In this document: piece by piece, positions 44,879 through 55,269 of the stretch | Layout of the letters: the number at the start of each line of letters is the position of its first letter | How positions within the stretch are numbered: the first letter of the stretch is position 1 | Assembly (NCBI GenBank): GCA_001692895.1 | Contig: KV748216.1 | Span: forward strand, 1,178,001-1,242,000 | Direction: 5' to 3' | Length of the DNA stretch: 64,000 nt | Source: Cenococcum geophilum 1.58 | Taxonomy: Eukaryota; Ascomycota; Dothideomycetes; Gloniales; Gloniaceae | The notes under the pieces: model-generated | Database searches by the model: none | Seen by the model: only the letters and a program-made list of their open reading frames with translations | Told to the model about the DNA's origin: nothing | Position numbers and translations under genes: made by a program

Positions 44879-45135
44879 TCCTATTAGGACCCTGCCAGGA
44901 GCCTATTAGTACGATTATAATAATTAGGAAAACTAAAATCCTACTAGGAGGCTTTTAGGGTTGTAATACTACAACAATTTTCTAATATAGGACGATTAGG
45001 AAATGCTAGGTTCCTGCTAAAAGCCTATTAGGATAAATAGGAAATAATTATCCTGCTAGGTTCCTGCCAGGAGCCTATTAGGACGATCAGAACGATTAGG
45101 AAAATTAAAATCCTATCAGGAGGCCTCTAGGATCT
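44879..45135. repeat. Tandem duplication with TGCCAGGAGCCTATTAG core
   Basis: A segment near 44890-44959 recurs near 45060-45132, about 170 bp apart, sharing CTGCCAGGAGCCTATTAG, AGGAAAAYTAAAATCCTA and CAGGAGGC words. A partial third copy lies near 45008-45050. The words resemble those at 16561-16660. Confidence 0.65.
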
Positions 45136-45980
45136 TAGCACCCCAACAAAATGCTAATGACTTTTTTATAAAAACTAACTATATAGCCGGGGGAAGGCAA
45201 TTAAGACGTTAATTAAAGACGTATATAGATTAAATTATATCTAAAACGATACTATAGTATTAAAGATTAACGTTATAGACGTTCTTAACAATTATATAAT
45301 AGCTACAGTTACTATCGCGAAGTATCTTTATTTATTAGGTAGTAGAGCTACGCTAAATATATAGTATAGGACCACTAGATTTAAAACTATATACACCAAA
45401 TCTTAAGAGATAAGTCTCTTTAACTAACTAATTAATACCTTAACCGTATTTAATAGCCTAAGGGTAAATACGGGAGTAATATATTAGTAACATAGGGGAC
45501 TATAAGAAAAGGATTATAAAAAAGGATTATAGACTATATTTTAGTAGTTAAAGACAATGGCAAGCTAAGGCTCTATACGTTAAATCCTATACTAAAAGGT
45601 TTTATAAAACTATATTGGAACACCAAATTGCCTATAATATTTGTAATTAATTATAGACCGGTATAAAGGCTTAGAAGTAGAGTTGTATAAAAAATCTCTA
45701 TATTAGCCTAGGTAGTTACTAGTATGCTTTTAATAGGCTTTTAATAGGTCTCCTAGTAATCCTTACGTCTTTTCTCTAGTTATGTTTTTTTCTTATTAAG
45801 GTTTTTTAGGAGTTTAAAGCAGGGGTTAGATAGATAGATAATATATAGCGGTATACTAATACTACTCTAATATCTCTCCGAACCCCTTTTAGGACGAGCC
45901 CTTATAATCTTCCTACTATAAGGTAATAGCGATTAGGGGCCAACCGTAAGAAGGGGGGGGGGCAATATAAGGGATATTAT
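45136..45980. other. Possible retroelement remnant, unrecognised
   Basis: The plus strand has coding-like pieces (for example KVLQNYIGTPN... near 45590-45640), but no diagnostic protease, reverse transcriptase or integrase motif. A run of eleven G at about 45953-45963 could be a polypurine tract. Confidence 0.3.
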
Positions 45981-46462
45981 TGTAGACACCTTAGGTTACC
46001 CTTAGGACAACCCCTAAACGCCCCTTAAATAGTTGCTAGTTACGTACCAAAGGCACGTGCCCGTAGTATATAGTCTCTATAATCCCTAAGGCCTTACCTC
46101 CTTAAGAATTTATCTCTCTTACTAATCTATCCTGTTCCAATTATGTCCTTATAGCCCCCTATCTATAAAGTCCCCTTATACTACGCGTTACGTAACCACA
46201 ATCCACGGCAATCTATAGCAATTTACTAGTACCGTAATATCTACTAAGTTCTACCAAGTTTTGCTAGTGCTGTAATAGTATATAGAGGTAGTAGGAGGTA
46301 AAAGTAAGAGCGCGAGAGCCTGTTTCCGCTATAGCGGTTATATTAGTAGGGGGGAGTAAGGTATCTTTACGTATAAAGCTTAGTATAGCTACCTTCTATA
46401 CTTACAATATATAATTTATATAAGGATTACTAGCAAAGTATATATTATAATAGGTGCCTATA
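45981..46462 (+). repeat. Candidate LTR (TGTAGACACC...GGTGCCTATA)
   Basis: The segment starts with TGTAGACACC and ends with GGTGCCTATA, which is the inverted copy with two transitions (one CA-to-TA). A G-rich tract lies about 18 bp before the start, further than usual. No second copy or target duplication was found, so this is tentative. Confidence 0.3.
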
Positions 46463-48319
46463 AGCAGACGTAGGTTTAAGTTAAATAATCTACTACTAAT
46501 TAAGTATAAAGCTCTTAAAGTTACTACCGCTAAGGCCTCTTAAAGCCCTCCGCTTCTTGATATCTATTTGCGATCTCTTAGCGGTTGGCTCTAAAACGCC
46601 TACCTTGATTGTTACCTTGATTATATTAGGAAATTTTTTTAGGCACGTTGTTGCAGTTTATAGCAATTTGCTGCGAAAAATACAAAATATATAATTTAAG
46701 CGGTTGTATATAGTCCTTACTAGGTTACGCAAACCATATATTCCGTAATAAGTTTTTAGCATTTATAAGTAAACTATAGCAAAATGCCTAAATGCTAAAC
46801 TAATATTAGTATCTCCTACTCTATAAATAAAAAGCGTATTATTAGTATAATATATATAAACTACTCCAATTATATATTATATTTACTATTTTAATAATAT
46901 ATAAACTGTATAAACTATACAGTATTTACATCGCGTAATAACCAAGTTACTATATATATAATTTTCTATAAATTGCCACAAATTGCCACAAATTGCTATA
47001 AATTGCCTTTAAAAATATATTTATATTACAACTACTATATAAAATAGCTACTCCTCTAAACCTATAATAGACTATAAAGCATTTACCTTATCTAGCCCCT
47101 TCTTTACCCTTGTTCTAAAGATATCTAAATCCTTATTATTAAATAGTATAGACTTAACCCCTTTTCTAATAGTATATCAAAAACTTATATTAGATTTAGC
47201 CCTAAGCGTCTTTCTAAATAGCTTAACTGTAACTATTAACTATTCGTAATTCCATTAATATAGTATATTAATAGTACGTTTCCAATTCCGCAATTTTATA
47301 CCTTTAAAGGTAAGCTTATAGGTATTATTTCCGAAATTATTACTGGCGCTACTATCCTTATATATATCTTCTCTACTATTTACGCCGGTATTATTGCTTA
47401 TATCTGCTCTGTTATATTCGTCACTACCCTTTTTTATACTATTCTAATTATCCCTATTACCATCTAGAGCTATATCCGTTCTATTATCTATATTGCCATC
47501 TTTATCTATATTAACTCTACTATCTCTATTATAACACTTATTATATTAATCCCGCTATCTATACCGCTATTAAGGTTGCTAATATTATTAGGCCTACCGC
47601 CTTAGTAATTAGTACTATAGTCGGTCTAATTAGGCGATATATTATAGGGTATATTAGGTTTAATAATAGTACTAAAAGTGCGGGAGGTATCTAGGTTTAA
47701 GGAAAGGGATGCGTTAAGTACCTAGATATAAGTATTAGTTTAAAACTGTTATTATAAGTAGTTATATACTAGTAGAAGTATATTAAAGCGCTACTTATTA
47801 AATGCTACGTTATAGTCGGAGTCTAGGTTAAAAAGATTATTAAAACTATATTTAAATGGATTTAGAATTGCTTATATAGTAAGGTTATTGCCGTATATAG
47901 TTACTTAAAGTTATTTTAAGATGCCCTATTACAGAAGCCCTAAAATCTAGTTCTAGCGCTCTATTAACTAATCTGCCTATATAGCCTTTATCCGTTTCTA
48001 TATGGCTAATATTAGAGTTAGTTATAGTATAGCCTAAATAGTTAGAATAAGGGTAGAGAAAGAAAAAATTACTATTTAGTTTGGCACCTACTTTAAGCTT
48101 TTATTAGATAAAACTACTACTTTTCTATTTATTAATAATGTGGCGGATTATTATATAAATTAATATAATAGCCCCGGGGCTAATTAGGCGCAGAAAGTAC
48201 TATATATCTATACTAAACCTAAATTACTACTTTCCCTTAAAGAATAACTTAGAGAGACCGGCTATAATAACCAGTACTATTGTGGGAGGGTACAACCTCT
48301 CTAAGATAGGAAAGTTACA
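46463..48319. other. AT-rich region, no recognised gene
   Basis: A short tandem of AAATTGCCAC-type units lies at about 46972-47010. The rest, to 48319, is RIP-like with coding-like snippets on both strands that I could not resolve. No element ends were recognised. Confidence 0.35.
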
Positions 48320-48400
48320 GTGCCGTTTATCTATCTGTCGGTCGGTCGGTCAATTAGTTAGTTAGTTATAATCAGTTAGTAAGAAAGAAAGAAAAGAGTA
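48320..48400. repeat. Simple-sequence cluster: (GTCG)n, (TTAG)n, (AAGA)n
   Basis: Three adjacent tetranucleotide tracts follow each other: TCGGTCGGTCGGTC near 48338, TTAGTTAGTTAG near 48354 and AAGAAAGAAAGAAAAG near 48382. Confidence 0.75.
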
Positions 48401-48679
48401 TATTTTTAGTAACTAGTAAGGTCGTGATATATATATAATAGAGGGAAGAAGGAAGGAAGCTAAAGGCTTTATAAATATAGGAAAATGCTAAGACAGTAGG
48501 CGGCGTCTAATCTACACTACCATATACCTCCCCTACTAAGAACGTTGTCCCCTAACGTTCTATACTATAAAAAAGTAGCTAAATAAAAGTATAACAAAAG
48601 TAGAATAGATAAAGGAAAGCATATCCCTAAAAGAACGTAGGTAACTTTATTCTTAGCCCTTCTATAGAACTGTTCTATG

Positions 48680-49250
48680 GTATCCTTCCTATTAATAGCA
48701 ACTAGGACAACAGTAAACCAAAAATAATAACGGTAGCAGTAATAGCAGTAACAGCAGTAACAGTAATAGTAGTATAAACAGTAATAAAAGCAGACAGTTA
48801 GCGCGGTAAAATAAAATAGAATAGTCGGCGGTAGAATACTCGGTAGAAGAATTCGGTAATAGTTAGTAAGTAATAGGACATTTAGCGGCAGAACTTTTAG
48901 TAGCAGAAGTCTTAGTAGCGGCAAACGGTCGATAGTGGTCGGTTAGTAGTAGTTGGTTAATATAGTAGTAGCAGTAGCAGCAGTAACAGAACGGTTAATA
49001 GCGTTAGTTAGTAGCAGTCGGTTAGAGGCAGCTAGTCAGAACGGCGGCGATTAAAACGGTAGGGTACGGTGGTTGGTAGAGCAATAGTAGAAAGATCTAG
49101 CAGCGGTATAGATCTAAAACAGTAGAGACAGCAGTTAGTTAAGATAGTAAGGACGAAATAGCTAAACGGAATAGTAACAGCAGCAGCGGTGGCAGTAGGG
49201 CAGTTAATTAAGGTAGCAGAGGCTCTGGCTTAATTTAATTGTTTAGCTGG
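48680..49250. repeat. AGCAGTAACAGT-type trinucleotide-rich region
   Basis: Imperfect AGCAGT/AACAGT/GGTTAGT words recur across the region. A 119-codon minus-strand frame (48565-48924) with poly-Tyr/Cys is translation of this repeat and not a convincing protein. Confidence 0.55.
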
Positions 49251-49439
49251 CCGTTTAATATTAAGACTCTGCATCTAGTACTGCATCAGTCTATATTATA
49301 CACAGCTTCTTAGTTAAGGCTCCGCCCGTGGCTTTACATTAGGCCCTATATCTAGCTGTGTCTAGTTATACGTCTAGCTACATATCTAGCTGTGCATTAA
49401 TAGCTCTATATTGTATATTCTACGTCCATATCTATATAC

Positions 49440-50260
49440 GTGTCTGCGTACTTTAACTGCCGGCCAAAGACTGTCTAATTAGTCGGCGACGATGTGCTGC
49501 AACTAATCGTTCGGTCGTTTAATTAAGGTAGAAAGTTGGCCCGGTCAAAGGCTCTAACTATCCTAATTTAAATACGGAGACGGCGTTTAACTAATTGAGA
49601 TTTAATGAGGCCCTAGCTTGACTTAAGGTGTCTTTTGCTGTATATATAACTAAGGCTTCGTATTTATAGGCGTCTAGTTAAGCTGCCGTACTATTATCTA
49701 ATTAAGGCTCTATACCTATATGCTCTATATTTATAGGCTCTGTATAAGACTCTGTATAAAGCTCCGTATCTATATCTATAGAAAAGATCATTCCAGTTAA
49801 CTAATCTGCGGGCGTTAAGATGGGCGGCAGTTAATTAATACGGGGGTAGGTAGTTAAGGGAAGACGCTCTAGCAGAGGCTCTAAAACGTTAATTGACCGT
49901 GTTTCCGACGTCCTTTTAGTATACTAGTTTCCTAATTAGGTCTAGCGCCTACATACCTACGTGCCTACGTGCCTACGGTGATATATCTTTAACTGCCAAT
50001 TGAAGACGTCTAACGGCGATAGTGACTGATTCGATTTGACTATAACAACGTATAATCGACTGACGTTTAAATAGGGTATTAGGTCGGCCCGACCGAAGGC
50101 TTTATTTTAACGACTTAACTTATATAGGCGGCGTTTAACTAATTAGGATATGACTAAGGCTCTGGCTTAACTTAAGGCGTTTTTTGTTATATATATAACC
50201 TAGACTCTATATCTATAGGCCCTATATCTATAGATAATTGATTAAAACTCTAGCTGTGCA
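49440..50260. repeat. Direct duplication of about 270 bp, 548 bp apart
   Basis: The segment near 49450-49720 recurs near 49990-50260, sharing CTTTAACTGCC, GGCGGCGTTTAACTAATT-like words, CTAGCTTGACTTAAGG/CTGGCTTAACTTAAGG and TATATATAAC. The copies have diverged by many substitutions. Confidence 0.6.
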
Positions 50261-50460
50261 GTTGTTTGGTTAAAGCTTTATATCTATACAATTAATTAAG
50301 GCTCCGCATTATATAATTAAGGCTTTTAGTATCCTCTAAACATCCAATCTACGTCAGGAAAAAATTTACCAGCATTTTTGCAGCATTTGGCGGCATTTGG
50401 CGGCCAAATGCGCAATCCGCGCACTGTAACGTGTAGCGTATGGTATCGACTTAGGTGCGG

Positions 50461-50611
50461 TATACTGCTGCATCCAACAACGCGGTGTAAGCATACTGCC
50501 GCATCTAATAACGCGGTGCAGCATACTGCCGCATCCAATAACGCGGTGTAGTATACTGCCGTATCTAATAACGCGGTGCAAGCATACTGCCGCATCTAAT
50601 AACGCGGTGCA
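50461..50611. repeat. 30-bp tandem repeat, five units
   Basis: Units begin at 50461, 50491, 50521, 50551 and 50582, each of the form GCATACTGCCGCAT plus CTAATAACGCGGTGCA. Each unit can form a small hairpin through CCGC/GCGG. Just upstream (50386-50410) is a palindrome, GCATTTGG-CGG-CCAAATGC. The minus-strand frames at 50326-50595 are translations of the array. Confidence 0.85.
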
Positions 50612-50763
50612 GCTAATTGCGCATTTATAGCTACCCGGGCAAGTAGTGCCTTTATTCTATTAAGCTCTCTCTGCACTTAATACGCAATTAATATATAATA
50701 CCCCCCTCGCGCATTCTGTATATCTTACTCACTTTAAGTAATAGATAAGCGTTACTCTTCCCA

Positions 50764-50952
50764 CGCACTTAATAGTATTTACTTAGTCTGCGCGGTTAGT
50801 AGTATTTACCTATTCTACGTAATTAGTATACTTTACTTAGTCTACGCAGTTAGTACCCTTTACTTATTCTACGCAGTTAGTGCCCTTTGCTTATTTTACG
50901 CAGTTAGTACCCTTTACTTATTCTACGCAGTTAGTGTTCTCTGCTTATTCTA
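50764..50952. repeat. 27-bp tandem repeat, seven exact-length units
   Basis: Units start at 50764, 50791, 50818, 50845, 50872, 50899 and 50926. Each is 27 bp, with consensus CGCAGTTAGTACCCTTTACT plus TATTCTA. The length is a multiple of three and never varies. Confidence 0.88.
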
Positions 50953-51133
50953 TGCGCCTGGTATATACTATATAAAGAATATATTTCGACCTAATAGTAG
51001 TATAGTATAACCTTAATACGCCTAATAACGCCCTTTAGTTAACCTACTATTTTAAGTTTAATATTTATATAAGTTCCGCTACAACAGTAACATTACACCA
51101 TTAAACCCCTAATCGTCTTTATTCTTGCTATTG

Positions 51134-51239
51134 TTTTCCCTATCTATCCTACTACCTTCTCTACTCTTGTCCTCTTTATTACTATCATTTTCCTTATCTA
51201 TTCCTCTGCCTTCTCTACTCTTATCCTCTTTGTTAGTAA
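51134..51239. repeat. 54-bp tandem repeat, two units
   Basis: 51134-51187 and 51188-51239 share TTTTCCYTATCTAT, CCTTCTCTACTCTT and TCCTCTTT words. It underlies a 78-codon plus-strand Leu/Ser frame (51125-51361) that is probably not a gene. Confidence 0.75.
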
Positions 51240-52129
51240 ATTCTAGTATTACTAGTTTATCTCCACTCTATAGGCGGGCCTTTATATCCTTTAGTATAGC
51301 ACTATCTATAATATTTATAATCTTAGACTTACCAGCGAAAGTATACCGCAAGATATGGTAATTAATTCCTGTTTCCTGTTTATTATTACCTTAAATTTGT
51401 TTAAGGCGCGCTTAGATAGCGTTAATGTTATAGTTATATAGCATTAAAATTGTTTTATTAGTATACTGCAAGAAGGAGACCTTATATATAGTTTTGGGGT
51501 TTATTCTTAGCGATAAATACACTAAGCTACCGTTATCCTATTATATTATCTTTATTAGCCCACATATAACAATTAAAATAGTAGGATATTATAATATAGG
51601 ATATGGTAATAAAGTGCTATAGTATACAGCAAGTATCGCGATATAACGTTGCGATGCGATTAATATAATATTATGTGTTTACACTTATAGTATACGGTTA
51701 TTAAGTAAACCCGTTATTATACTTAGGATCTAGTTCCTCTAGATCTTCTATAATATCCTTAAATAGATTACTAATTGCCTGCTAAGTCTATAGCATCTTA
51801 TCTTTAGTTACATTCCGTATCTTGTTAACTTATTATAGAAGTAGCCTGTATAGCCTTTTGTTATACTTAGGTTAGTAGCTCTTTTAGGTATTCTATAGTC
51901 GCTCCTAACTATCTATAATACGCTTTAGTAAGTATAGTAAAAGGCTTCCTATAAATTTACCTGTAACTATAGCGTTAGCTTTAAACTTATAAATAACTTA
52001 TATTCCGCTTCTATAGTCTTTAAGCGTATATTAAATTGCTACGCATATAAGCTATATTGTATTAGCTGTAATAGGCAAGAAGAGGTTAGTACTATTTTTA
52101 TTAAGGGCGAGTGACCTTAGCCTAGAATT
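51240..52129. other. AT-rich region, no recognised gene
   Basis: The minus strand has coding-like snippets (for example EYLKELL near 51900 and DIIEDLEELDPK near 51725-51760), possibly the C-terminal part of the relic at 52130-53160. Confidence 0.35.
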
Positions 52130-53160
52130 AAAGAACACGCGCTTAATATAATGTATAATAATTGGTGCCCTAAATCTTGTCTCTCCATCCTAGCCTTAGT
52201 TAGTTAGGTATAGTAAAAGGTAGAGTACTAACTAGGCCACTAAGCGTAAAGTAGTTACCCTTAAGTAGTTCCGCTACTTTCTTTACTATAGCCTTAGTAT
52301 CTAGTTTAAGGTAGTAATAGCTCCTAGTAATAGTATCGCGTACTACGTTTATTATATAATACCGAAACACGCTAAGCTAGTTATATAGCTAGAAAATTGG
52401 TTAGTATAGTGCTAATAAATCTAAGGACTGTGAACCTTGCATGCCGCTAGCCCTAGTAGCATACTTAATGCTCCATTTATTAGGTTTCCGTAATGGTCTA
52501 TAATAATAATTACCTCTTTCTACGTCTGCTTTATTAGTGTATTTAAACCGCTTGTATTTATTTCTAGCTAGGGAAAGAGATAAAGCTCTTTAGGTATAGA
52601 GCCTGTTATTACTTATATAATAAGATATATCTAAGCGATACTATATATCTTTATATTAACTGGGCTAAGTAGCTGCTTTATACGTCGTCCGAAGTTATCC
52701 TATAGCGGTTATTTATTTAAGTAACGTATACATTTCTTTTAAGTGTGGGTTTTAGATGTCTTAGGGTTGCTTAGGGTTTACGGGCTTTCATCTAACAAGA
52801 ACGGGACTGTCCATTAGGATAACGTTATCAAAATTAATAATAATAGGTCATACTATGGCATATTAATAATAGCCTTACCTTTTAATAGAGATGGTTACGG
52901 TATAGAGCCTAATATTATCCCCTTTAAGATCTAGATTATCTTAGGAGCTACTACTTAACTTATAGTATCTTCGTTTACTTTTCTGCGGGATAGGTAGAGG
53001 ATAAGTATATTAGTTTAGTAGAACTATTTAACTTTTGCACGCACCTTACTTCCCTAGAAGATACTAGACGGTTTAGAGTCTTATACCTAATATACTTTAA
53101 ACAACAACCTAATAAAATATCTAACTCTAAGTTATTTACTATACGTATATATAACCGCAC
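52130..53160 (-). pseudogene. Decayed unrecognised coding region
   Basis: Coherent minus-strand pieces are a 61-codon open frame (52975-53160) containing RIVNNLELDILLG, then VVAPKIIQILKGIILGSIP near 52950-52890, DESP...TLSNPKTSKTHT near 52800-52740, and a segment near 52510-52135 (YYYLKLDTKAIVKKVAELLK, SGLVSTLPFTIPN). The first piece vaguely resembles the end of a retroviral-type protease, but without an active site I do not call it. Frames differ between pieces, so there are indels or introns. Confidence 0.35.
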
Positions 53161-53164
53161 GTAT

Positions 53165-54691
53165 AACAGCTAAAGGCATTATAGCTAAAACTAAAACCAG
53201 AGCAATTAAGATCTTCCCCCTATAACGCCCAACCTTATATCTATCTCCCGCGTATACCGTATAAGGCCACCGCCGCGTTTCCGCCCCCTAGGGCCGACTA
53301 AGCCGCGTTAGCCTAGCTGTAGCACTAGAGAACCAAACACACCCCAAACTAGACGACATTAAATACACTTATACCGTTAATTTTACCTAGTTCTATAAAT
53401 AAAAAGGTATAAAGGTAATAAGGATCTATATAGCGGAGCTAGTAAAACTAGTTAAATAAGAAGAATACTAATAGCTACTTAAAGAGCTGCCTATAGGCCT
53501 AATAGAAGTACTAAACCTATTAGAAAAGTCTTTCCGCTAGCTAATAGAGGGCGACTATATAATAGAAGAAGTCCGTAAAGCGCTACCCCCTTATTTTTAT
53601 AATTTCCTTAAGATAAACCTAAAAACTAAGCCTAAGTCTTTACGCCGGAAGATAGTTAACACTAATATTAAAAAATTCCTAAAAGGCAAACTAGGATTAA
53701 CCTATAAAGATATTTTATAATACTTACTAAAGGAGTTCCGTAAATATATTAAGCACTTTCTCCCTAAGAATATAAATAAGCTACCCCCTTACTAACTATA
53801 GGACTATAAAATTAAGATTATCCCTAGAAACTAGGCCCCGTACTATAAAAACAGACCACTCTTACCTACTAAACTTAGGTATGTAAAAAATTGGATTAAT
53901 AAGATACTAGATAAGGGTTGTATCCGCGAATTAACCTTACTAGCTACTATACCACTCCTCCTTACTACTAAGCCCAGTGGCGGTATATAAATTTACTATA
54001 ACTACTAAGGCCTAAACACAGTTACTATTAAGAATTAGTACCCACTACTACTAATCTATAAGATACTTAACGTACTTTATAGTGCTAAATACTTTACTAA
54101 ACTTAATATAATTACTGCGTTTAACTAAATCTGGATTATAGAGGGCTATAAGTAGCTTATAGCATTTATTACCCGGTTTGGACTCTATAAAATACTAGTT
54201 ATACTATTTAGCCTCTATAACGCACCCGCTATATTCTAGAACTATATTAATTATATCTTATATAACACCCTTAATAACTACTATACTGCCTACCTTAATA
54301 ACGTCCTTATCTTTTCTAAAATATATACTAAGTATACTAAGTATATAAATAAAGTCATCTAAAGACTCGGTAATGCTGGACTTTAGATTAATATTAATAA
54401 GTTTAAGTTCTACTTTACTAAAACAAAATACCTTAGCTTAATTATCTTAACTAATAGTATAACTATAGACCCTAAAAAGGTATAGGCCTTATAGGAATAG
54501 AAGGACCCGACATTAATTAAAGAACTATAATAATTTCTTAGCTTCGCGAACTTCTACTAATGATTTATCTAAGGCTACTCTGCCGTCGCTATACCTATAA
54601 TAAAACTCCTAAAGAAGGATATTAGATGGCTATAGGGACCAAAACAAGCTAAATTATTTAAGGCCCTTAAGGGAGCCTTTACCTCAGCACC
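53165..54691 (+). pseudogene. Ty3/gypsy reverse transcriptase fragment, plus strand
   Basis: The plus strand reads VKNWINKILDKGCIRELTLL, KPSGGI-stop-IYYNY-stop-GLNTVTIKN, KYFTKLNIITAFN, RFGLYKILVILFSLYNAPAIF and TAYLNNVLIFS (YLDD box changed to YLNN near 54275-54310). This is the gypsy reverse transcriptase in order, ending at AFTSAPV at 54691. It is the same family as the minus-strand element next to it: its DNA from about 53240 matches the complement of 57390-58800. The 5' end, after the protease, is truncated, and the 3' end is cut exactly by the LTR at 54692. Confidence 0.88.
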
Positions 54692-54878
54692 TGTTACAGT
54701 GCTGCAATGAAGTAGACTAAATAACTACGTTGTGGGATAAAGAGGGGAAGAAGGTAAAAAGGGGGCATTATATATAAATAGTAGGGCCGGCCGCTAAGTC
54801 GCTAGTAGTGGGCTAGCTAATAGTAGAAAACAGTATAAGACAGTATAAAACAGTATGCGTTAGGTTAGTACTGTAACA
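54692..54878 (-). repeat. 187-bp LTR (3' LTR of the minus-strand gypsy element)
   Basis: Its ends are TGTTACAGTGCTG and GTACTGTAACA, with a 9-bp perfect inverted terminal TGTTACAGT/ACTGTAACA. In the minus orientation a polypurine tract (CTGGGGGAGAG) precedes it (plus-strand about 54885-54896) and a TATA-like string lies inside (near 54770). The 5-bp flanks differ (GCACC and GTACT), so it is not a solo LTR but the end of a longer element. Confidence 0.75.
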
Positions 54879-55009
54879 GTACTCCTCTCCCCCAGATGGT
54901 TTGGTCCCTAAACTAAATAGATAACTTAAAAATAGGCAGTATACGGGGTTGCCTATTTTTTACCGCAAAGATATTAGTTCCGCTTACCGCCCTTAACCAA
55001 GCTAATGGC

Positions 55010-55036
55010 GATTTTCCATGCCGGGCATAGAAAATC
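55010..55036. repeat. 27-bp hyphenated palindrome inside the gypsy 3' region
   Basis: GATTTTCCATGCC and GGCATAGAAAATC flank one G. This is the same palindrome as 15401-15427 in the copia element, with flanks GCTAATGGC before and CTAATTAGTT after. Confidence 0.8.
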
Positions 55037-55134
55037 CTAATTAGTTAGTTTAATAAGTAAGGTCGGCAGAACTCTATACCGCCACCCAAATTAATCCGCG
55101 TGGCGTTTCTTGGCAAGAATTTAGCTAATTAAAT

Positions 55135-55157
55135 AACTTTAACCACCGGTTGAAGTT
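55135..55157. repeat. 23-bp hyphenated palindrome
   Basis: AACTTTAACC and GGTTGAAGTT surround three bases. The same palindrome and about 20 bp of flank (TAGCTAAATTCTTGC in the other orientation) occur at 31425-31447 inside the tandem array of SNF2 unit B. Confidence 0.75.
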
Positions 55158-55269
55158 CTATAATATCTTAACTACCATAAATTTTAATACGGTGGTTGAC
55201 TGCAACCTTAGCGTAACTTTTCCTTATCTTGTGCCTAGTCTAGGGGTCCTAGCTTCTTAGGGTGTTACT

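Noticed and set aside
48565-48924. 119-codon minus-strand frame with poly-Tyr/Cys
   Set aside because: It arises from AGCAGT/AACAGT simple repeats and has no domain or neighbours that support a gene.
50326-50595. Two overlapping minus-strand frames of 89 and 71 codons
   Set aside because: They are two frames of the same 30-bp array, so neither is evidence of a gene.
50461-50952. CRISPR-like look of regularly spaced repeats
   Set aside because: Units are contiguous with no unique spacers, lie in fungal AT-rich repeat DNA and have no cas genes nearby; these are plain tandem arrays.
51125-51361. 78-codon Leu/Ser-rich plus-strand frame
   Set aside because: Mostly a 54-bp tandem duplication; hydrophobic bias follows from CTY/TCY repeats.
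54692-54878. Solo LTR interpretation
   Set aside because: The 5-bp flanks GCACC and GTACT do not match, and a polypurine tract plus gypsy body adjoin it on the right, so it is the 3' LTR of the minus-strand element.
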